Below, piece after piece: positions 57,251 to 64,000 of a stretch of DNA of 64,000 bases; the stretch's first letter is position 1, and every line of letters starts with the position of its first letter. The notes beneath the pieces are model-generated. The model saw only the letters and a program-made list of their open reading frames with translations. It was not told the DNA's origin and made no database searches. A program made the translations under genes and the position numbers. The DNA is from Thermothielavioides terrestris NRRL 8126 (lineage: Eukaryota > Ascomycota > Sordariomycetes > Sordariales > Chaetomiaceae): the NCBI RefSeq assembly GCF_000226115.1, contig NC_016457.1, forward strand, positions 9,114,001 to 9,178,000, given 5' to 3'.

Positions 57251-59924
57251 ATCTCCTCCAGGTTGCTGGTGGGAGGGATGGAGAGTCTCACGGGACCCAG
57301 TTGCCCGGCGATGATGTTCGGTATTCTTGTAATGATATGCCACATTTCATGCATGGCATGGAGATACAATTCATGAGGCCAACGTGTTCTGCTGTGCCGC
57401 CTGCTGCTTTGAACATGTGTATACATACATCTACCCGTCGGCTTGATTTCCACGGAGCCAGCTTCAGAGTTCGCCAGCTCGAAGCCAAGCCCCCGTCCCA
57501 ACAACCTTGTTTAACACTGCCACGTCACCGCTGTTGACTGGTTCGCACCGTCAAGGGCAATTGTGTGCACCTCCTCTGGTCTGTGTGGAAAGATCAGGGG
57601 ACAGTCTCGTTCGTCCTCCTGTTTGATGTTGTCCCCTCGTTATCAGGGTTCTGACGGCCGAACTGGGATGAGAACCTATCACTCCCGAGTGTAAAAGCCC
57701 GTGGCATGGCGTTTCGGGCCCGTTACAATTGGCGTGTGTCCGTAGTGAGTGGCTTAGTGTCAGGGGCTTCGACGCGGCGGTGCGAAGGCAGACGTCTCTT
57801 TTTCGGAGCCGCAGCACAGACGGCATGGTTACGGTGATGGTGATGGTGATGGTAGGCGGGCAACTCGGTTTCTGAGAGCAGCTCGGGAAGCGTGTTGAGG
57901 AAAGCCAGGGACATGGTTCTGACAGGCTTACTTTACGTTGTAACTCACACAAAGCTCGGGTCACTCGCTCCTCACACCACAGCCATGCCAGACGCCTTCG
58001 GGGCCGAACATGTGAGGATGGTGTGCGATGATGATGTTGTTTCGTCCTCTCTGGGAGGCGTGGGTGAAATCAACTCGGGGATCGAGGCCGGCGAGCATCT
58101 GAGTTAGGGGCTGAGATGTAGAGAATTTCAGCTCACGCTGTTGGCACGGCACCTGGAAGACCGAAAAGTCGACTCAGCATCGCTCATGGGCGAGTTTAAT
58201 TGGGCTTGGGACGGAGCCCTGGAGCTGGTGAAAGCACGGCGCGAGAGTCCTTCGGCCTTTTCAAGCACTTGTGCACCCCATCTTGAATGGAGTCCATGAG
58301 ATGTAGATTGTATTTTCTGCTTGCTACCACAGATGCCCTCTCGTTCTGCTGGGCAGGTCACAGAGGGGATCCTAATCTGTTGCCCGGTTGTCGGTGTTAT
58401 AAACGATGTCCCTGATTCTAGTTATGCTAGCATTTCCTACTTCCTCCCGGATATACATAAGAGCGCGGGCAATGAAACAAGATGTAGCAAAAGAGTATCT
58501 GGATGGAGAGCGGTGGAGACGGAGAAGATATCCCTGGAGTTGAGGGCAGAAACAGCGCGGTGGTGGACCAAGTTGGCTTGTTCCGTCCACCATCTGTTTG
58601 GGCGTCGAAGAGATCTGCCAACGTTTCTTCAAGACAGCAGCACGAAACAGTGATCCGAGAGCGGGGAGTGCAAAGCCGACGCTATGGAGGGTTGAAAGAC
58701 TGTCTCTGCGGCTCGAGCAATTTGGATAGCACGCATCTGCTGGTGGCCGGCGGTAACTGGGTGACTCAACAGCGGAGGGGCCACGAATCAAAGCTAAGGA
58801 CAACGCAATGATGTCTCGGTTGTGGGGAAGAGGAGAAAACGAAAAATGTCATACTCGGAAAGAAGAGAGGACCTGGAGGGGGAAAGCAGGTGTAGCGAGA
58901 AAGAACGTCTAATAATAGCAGCCATTGCAACTTCTTGACGCCTCAGTCACTTGTCCGCTCGCAGGCGGGAACTTCAATCACAGTCCAAGATTCGTATTTC
59001 GGTTCGATGTCCCAATCCGCCGGCGGCTAGGATAGGGGGTCGCCGTGGGGGGTTTTGTACAGCTGCTGGGTGGTTGACTGGTGAAGACGCTCTCCAGGAG
59101 CCAGCGAAAGAGCGGCTAATGGGTCCTGCTGCAGCTTGATCACGAACTTCGGCGCCACTCAAGTGTCGGGGACGGGCGTTTTGTCAAACGTTGGCAATGG
59201 ATGAGAAGAGACTGCGGGCCATGTTTAGAAGCAACTGTCCAGGAGACGGCTGCCGCCCCTCCCTCCCCGGGTTTTTGGGCACGCAAAGAAGACCAGGTTG
59301 GAACTTTCAGGGGAGAGACAGGGAAGATATAAAAAGATCCTGAGGGGATCTTTCCGCCAATAGCGTTCCGGCAGCCACGTTTTTGTCGAGGGAAGGGCGG
59401 TTGGCTCATGCAGTTCTGGGTGTGTTCGGGACAGGATCCAGAAGCCAGGTCGTCGAAAGTGGACCCAAGCCTTATGCAGGTACGACATGCCGATCCGGCT
59501 TGGGCGGCGATGTACCGGTACTTCAGGGCCCTATGTCGTGGTACAGCCTGTCTGGGCCGCAGATCTAGATCTGGGGAAACAGCCGGTGGGTGTGATAGGG
59601 CTGTTTGGCGCAGGAGCCCATCATAGCCGCCGCGGCGGTACGGGCGTGCGTCATGGAGGCGGCAGGTATGTACCTGGGGTACCTCAACCTGCTCCGGTAT
59701 GCAGAGCGGCCCGCGCCTGCGGAAGGCGAGTATACGGGCCCGGCGCTGGGCAGAGGACCTATGGCATGGCCTCTAAGCAGCAAAGCGTTGAGAGCCGCTG
59801 GCGCTCTTGGCTGCCGCAGCCGCCGACACCTGCATACATGACGTCGTTCTGGTCGTCTGGATAACCTTAGAGCCGCAACCGCCCCCTGCAGCCTGTCAGA
59901 ATGTTCCTGCATGGCGGCACGCCT

Positions 59925-59958
59925 GGGGAAAAAGGGGGGGAAGGGGGGAAAGGGGGGG
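59925..59958 (+). other. Cluster of four G runs (possible G-quadruplex)
   Basis: Runs of 4, 7, 6 and 7 G at 59925-59928, 59934-59940, 59943-59948 and 59952-59958, separated by 2-5 mostly A bases. The spacing fits an intramolecular G-quadruplex. Confidence 0.7.
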
Positions 59959-60972
59959 CGGTGGACATGGGGGATACGCGGTCTTGGCGGCCACTGGGCG
60001 AGTCCACCAGGCGCATGCAATGATATCACCAGGAGAGCTTATTTTTATTGTTTCTCCGGGGTTTCGAAACGTGCTTCTGCTCCCGATTTAGAACCCACGG
60101 GAGCGAGGTCGTCCAATGTCGCGATGGCGGCGGGCGATGCCCGTCATACGCGCGGAGGCACCGGCCAATAGAAGCGCCGCGACGAGTGGCATCTGGAAGC
60201 GCCGAGGTCTGTAAGCGCCGCTCCGGCGGCAAGCCATGCAGAACCTCGAAACGGATCATGAGCGCGTCCGTTTTTCTTTTTGCTGGCTGCCACAATTGGG
60301 CGCCCCGATCGGACTCGCGCAGTTGCGTGCGTCTGTCTGAGTGGCCGGCGGAGAGGCCATGCTGCGCGGAGGGCATCCGGTCCGATCGGGGTGCGGCGTT
60401 TCGCCCGTCAGCCGCCGCCGCCCAGTCACTGGCCGGGACCGAGCCGCCGGGATGCCGTGTGTTCTTTTTATGGTATCGAAAATCTCCGTCCCGTGTCGCC
60501 GCGACCAACCGCCTTGCCCTCGCTTCGGCCGAAGACTGCTCCCCCTGCCTCCCATTCGACCGCTGAGCACGGATGACGTCTCCTGCATGATTCGGCGCGT
60601 TGCATCCCGGACGAGCTCGCCCTTGTGTGGTCCCAGGGATCCGGGTCGTTTCCGGAAAGGGGCTCTTGACCGTCGTCGAGTGCAGAGTAGGGCGCACGCG
60701 CGATCGACGCGTTTGGAGGTTGAAACTGAGATCAAGGTCGTCGGCTATCGCCCAAAAGGGCATTGAAACCGTTGCAACTCTGAGCCAGCGGACGGAAGCG
60801 GCAATGACTCCGAACAATCGCGTGCGCGCTTTCTGGGAGCCTTCGGTCAAGCACGGCGAGCCGCCGACCTTTGACTCATCAACTGAGCCATCGAGTCCGG
60901 CTTTGCTGGGGTGTTTATGCGTTGAACGAAGGCACGATGGCCCGGGTTTTGCCGGCCTTCGCTGCACTTGTG

Positions 60973-61183
60973 TACGGAATACTCCATACACAGTACAGCA
61001 AGTGTTTCGGTGCTGTTTCCTTCACAGCAGGTCCCCCCCAACAACGCCAATGTGATTCCGTCTCACGGGTCGTCGCTCTGGGAAGTCGGGGTCCGAATTT
61101 GGCCTTTGCGGCCCCTGCCGTGCTTGGCTGTCATGCCGGGGATCCAGGGGGCTGTACGGAATATTGCGTACGGAAGTACGGAA
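60973..61183. repeat. Group of TACGGAA motifs, partly inverted
   Basis: TACGGAATACTCCATACA at 60973-60990 is a near-palindrome (TGTACGGA against TCCATACA with one mismatch). Three direct TACGGAA copies follow at 61155-61161, 61169-61175 and 61177-61183. Confidence 0.65.
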
Positions 61184-64000
61184 TACTGCAGTGGAATCAT
61201 GCCAGACTGTTTTGTGGACATTCTCAGTCCAGTCCGCCGTTCGACCCGCTCGACCCGAATTCACGGGACTTCGGCAGCCACCGGCGGCGGTATCCACCGG
61301 GGCGGATGCGCGGCAAGGAGGTTCGAACAAGGTAGGTATGTACGGATGACATACCATGCTTGCCGGGGAGCACACCGCCTGTTCTCGCTGCCCATACTGT
61401 GTCGACAGAGCAGGTCCAACAGCACCTGGCACAGTATCCGTAGAAGTGGTTGCGAGACGAAAGCCGCCCAGATTGTTTGTAGTGTAGCGCAGCGGCGAAT
61501 ACCGAAGACGGAGGGCTCTTTGGATTCCTGTGGAGTTTCGATGGAGAGCGTTCCAAGAGATCCTGGTAGCCAATCGGGCAGATGCCTGTTTCGCCGAAAG
61601 ATCGCTGCTGATGAGCGCCTCGTAAAACCTCCACGTCCGAAACAGTGAAGAGGCAACCCAGGATACGGACAGTTACCTTACCTACACGTACTTGACCTCC
61701 ATACAATAATTACCGTGAATTTAACTCGCACCCTGTTACGCCGTAGAAACCCGTACAGGTACGTAGTCGAGTAAGCGCAGATGTAAGAGCAAACGTGGAA
61801 TAGTGTAACCGCTTGGTTGCACACAACGACGCTCATTTCGTCGGCTCCAGCTGTCTGGTCAGCAGGACGGTTCTAAGAATGGACTAACAGATTCGGCCAT
61901 GCTCGCATTTACGCTAACTCTGGTGTCTGGCGTGTGGGCCTCGAGCCTCTTGTCCAATGATGGCTGCGGGTTCGCCGTGAAGTGAAATGACCGTCCAATG
62001 AGCAGGTGAAAGCTGCGGTTGGCAGACATGACAGGGGCCTAGCGTGCGCGCCTGCAGCGGATACCGTTTCTCAAACCGTTTCTCGCACCGTGCTTACACT
62101 ACACTATCTGTCTGCCCTGTGAATTGGCGACGGCCCGGCTTCTCTCGCGTCAACACTGCTGCTCCCTTCAATGTGAAGGGAGGGGAGGGGTTTGGAAAAA
62201 TATCCAATATTCAGTCCCGAGACTGCCAACATGAGTTTTCGCACAGTTGACAACCCGAGCTCCTCGTTTCTAAAATTATACCCTGCGGCCAGTCCCGGCC
62301 ATCCCTTCGGAAGATTTCCCGCACAGCAGGGTACCGTGGCGACGCTGCGTTTCACCCACGAGGCCACCCAAACCGGCCTCGTTTGGATGTGGGGTTGGAT
62401 GGGTCGCAAGCGCGCTCACCCGATTCTCGAGGAGCACTTGGAAGCGCAGGAGAAGCAGGTGCTCGTTCCTGCCGCGAGCGACACCACCGCTCTCGGCGTG
62501 ACAGTGGCAGGAACCACCGAACAGGACACCCAACCACAGAGCAGGCCGGCACTTGGCCAAATGCGGTCGCGCAAGGCACGGAGTCGCGCAAGGGACGGAG
62601 CCGGCAGCGGGTCAGTGGGCATGCCCGTTTCCCCACCAAGTGGGGCCAAATTGATAATGTTTCGGGGATGGCTCGAGAGAGTCGACCCGCTGCCAAGTCG
62701 TTTGACCCATCCAACCTTGAGTTGCACCGTCGGCTGGCGGCTGACTCCCGTCGACAAACGCAAGGGGGAAGCGAGCCTGCCGCCGGCCGGCGGCTTACTG
62801 CGGTATTCTCTCTCGCCGGAGATGGTGGACACTTGCGTCCCCACCTAAGGACCGGGCTGACTTGCGTTCAACCGACTGCGTTAGTTCGTGACCGCGAATC
62901 AATCTCCTGCGTGGCAATGCAGCCATTGGCCACTCATCGTGCGAGCTTTCGGAATTTCCCTTCACTAACGTGAGTCCGCGTTCTCTCTTCCTGTGTGCGC
63001 CTGCGAATCATCTGCTTTAATGTACGAAGCATTTGTGCGGGGCCATCCGTTCCAGGTTGCGGAGACACATCACAAGCACACTACCGCAGTCCGATGCGGA
63101 TGATGAGACGTTCAAGCGGAGGTGCTCAAGGCGGTCTCGCCGCGCAGGCCACGCCGAACAAACAAAAGCCCAAGACGTTGGCGGGGCGTCTTACATCGGG
63201 TCGCTTCACCGAAGGCGAATCGCGACTTTCAGCTTTTTTCTCGTTGTGAGTGTCACGGTACCCGCCTAGCTGCCTGAGGAGCCGCGTCTGCGTCTTGTGC
63301 TGCAGGGGAGTCGTCCTTCGCACATGCACGCCATCTCTTGCGGGATCAACGTTCAGATGGCCGTCACTCGGGGACACAGTACAAAGTACTCAGTGTTGTC
63401 CTTTTCTTCCCTGACTGATATTGGGGGCCAGTCAACCGGATCTGACATCGTCTTTCCAGCGAGAATAAACTTGCGGATGCCACCATGGTCTCCAGAAAAA
63501 CCTCAGGCATAGCCTGAGTCCCAGAGCACTGCGTCAGGAATTCAATTGCGGTCCCGAGACCTAATGCTACAATGTGTGCGTACTTAGGTACTTAGCACAA
63601 ACCTCCCGATTCAAATCATGTCCGCCTCCTGGGATATCAGGATGATGGACTCTTGTTGGAGTCGGTCACCTGTCAAAGGCTGAGATGAGAATGGAACAAG
63701 TCATTGGGCAATGCGATCGCACTGTCCAGGCGCTCTGTGTGGGGCTTTTTGTCTGAATCCTGGAGGGTCTTCCGTCGCTTGGCTGCTTGGTTGCACACGA
63801 CGTCAGCGCCGGACGGTGCCAGCGCTCGAGGGCTTCTGCGGGGGCCAAGCATGTACATAACGTTATGTTGAAAATATCAAGCAAAGCTTCCGTGGTGCTT
63901 GCGAGAGTAAGGTATCTCAACTATCTTTGTCTCCATGCGCCAGCTCCGCATGAAGAACCAAAGCACAGCCCGGGCCGCGGTGCGGTTAGCATTGCTTGGA

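Larger units (their letters stand above)
57251..64000. other. 6.7 kb without a recognisable gene
   Basis: After SWC4 no frame matches a family known to me. The longest is 321 codons on the minus strand (60026-60991), Arg/Ser-rich and without domain features. The stretch includes a GGTGAT repeat (57833-57853), a G-run cluster (59925-59958), TACGGAATACTCCATACA at 60973-60990 and three TACGGAA copies at 61155-61183. It is not obviously AT-rich, so it does not look like a transposon destroyed by repeat-induced mutation. A regulatory region, non-coding RNA or lineage-specific gene could lie here. Confidence 0.5.

Noticed and set aside
60026..60991. 321-codon open frame on the minus strand
   Set aside because: GC-rich DNA here also gives long frames on the other strand. 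The translation is Arg/Ser-rich with no domain, hydrophobic core or splice logic, and it starts inside a TACGGA repeat. Kept only as part of the gene desert.
61300..61340. GTTCGAAC-type word suggesting a tRNA T-loop
   Set aside because: No matching acceptor stem, D-loop or anticodon stem could be drawn around it.
62192..62848. 218-codon open frame on the plus strand
   Set aside because: No family resemblance; overlapping frames of similar length exist on both strands. Treated as chance.

Overview
This is nuclear DNA from a filamentous ascomycete. The evidence is intron-rich genes (short GT-AG introns of about 50-110 bp), GC-rich third codon positions, and proteins that read like Sordariomycete orthologues (HulA/Rsp5, a YLO-1-like aldehyde dehydrogenase, fungal SPX and GT90 proteins). 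A member of the Sordariales, perhaps Chaetomiaceae, is my inference; the sequence alone does not prove it. There is no bacterial, viral, CRISPR or intact transposon content, and I saw no tRNA or rRNA gene.

Layout, left to right: gamma-tubulin (+); complex I PSST subunit (-); U3 snoRNP protein MPP10 (-); a 3.7 kb gene-free gap; an SPX-domain membrane protein (+); nitronate monooxygenase (+); a membrane-anchored amidohydrolase (-); the HECT ubiquitin ligase Rsp5/HulA (-); the nuclear poly(A)-binding protein Pab2 (-); an unrecognised protein with an AT-hook (+); the actin regulator Aip1 (+); ALG13 (-), whose stop codon is followed by a long in-frame extension; mitoribosomal Rsm24/mS35 (+); a YLO-1-like aldehyde dehydrogenase (+); exosome Rrp4 (-); mitochondrial malonyl-CoA:ACP transacylase (+); a TRAPPC2L-like protein (+); a family 90 glycosyltransferase (-); a decayed amidohydrolase relic containing a 54-nt T run; Nup133 (+); a 3.4 kb gap leading to a Yck-type casein kinase 1 (+); a p24 cargo receptor (-); Swc4 (+); and a final 6.7 kb without a recognisable gene.

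Most genes are conserved housekeeping functions: RNA processing (MPP10, Rrp4, Pab2), the early secretory pathway and glycosylation (ALG13, p24, TRAPPC2L, GT90), mitochondria (PSST, Rsm24, Mct1), and the cytoskeleton (gamma-tubulin, Aip1). They do not form one pathway or a secondary-metabolite cluster. Several pairs are divergent across short spacers (ALG13/RSM24, RRP4/MCT1, p24/SWC4) and probably share promoter DNA.

The points most worth a second look are the ALG13 stop codon with its 131-codon extension carrying an in-frame 48-codon tandem duplication, the amidohydrolase relic interrupted by poly-T, an intron in the intact amidohydrolase that needs a GC-AG splice, an unrecognised AT-hook protein, and short dispersed TACGGA-type inverted motifs in the gene-poor gaps. 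I found no clearly new multi-gene system.
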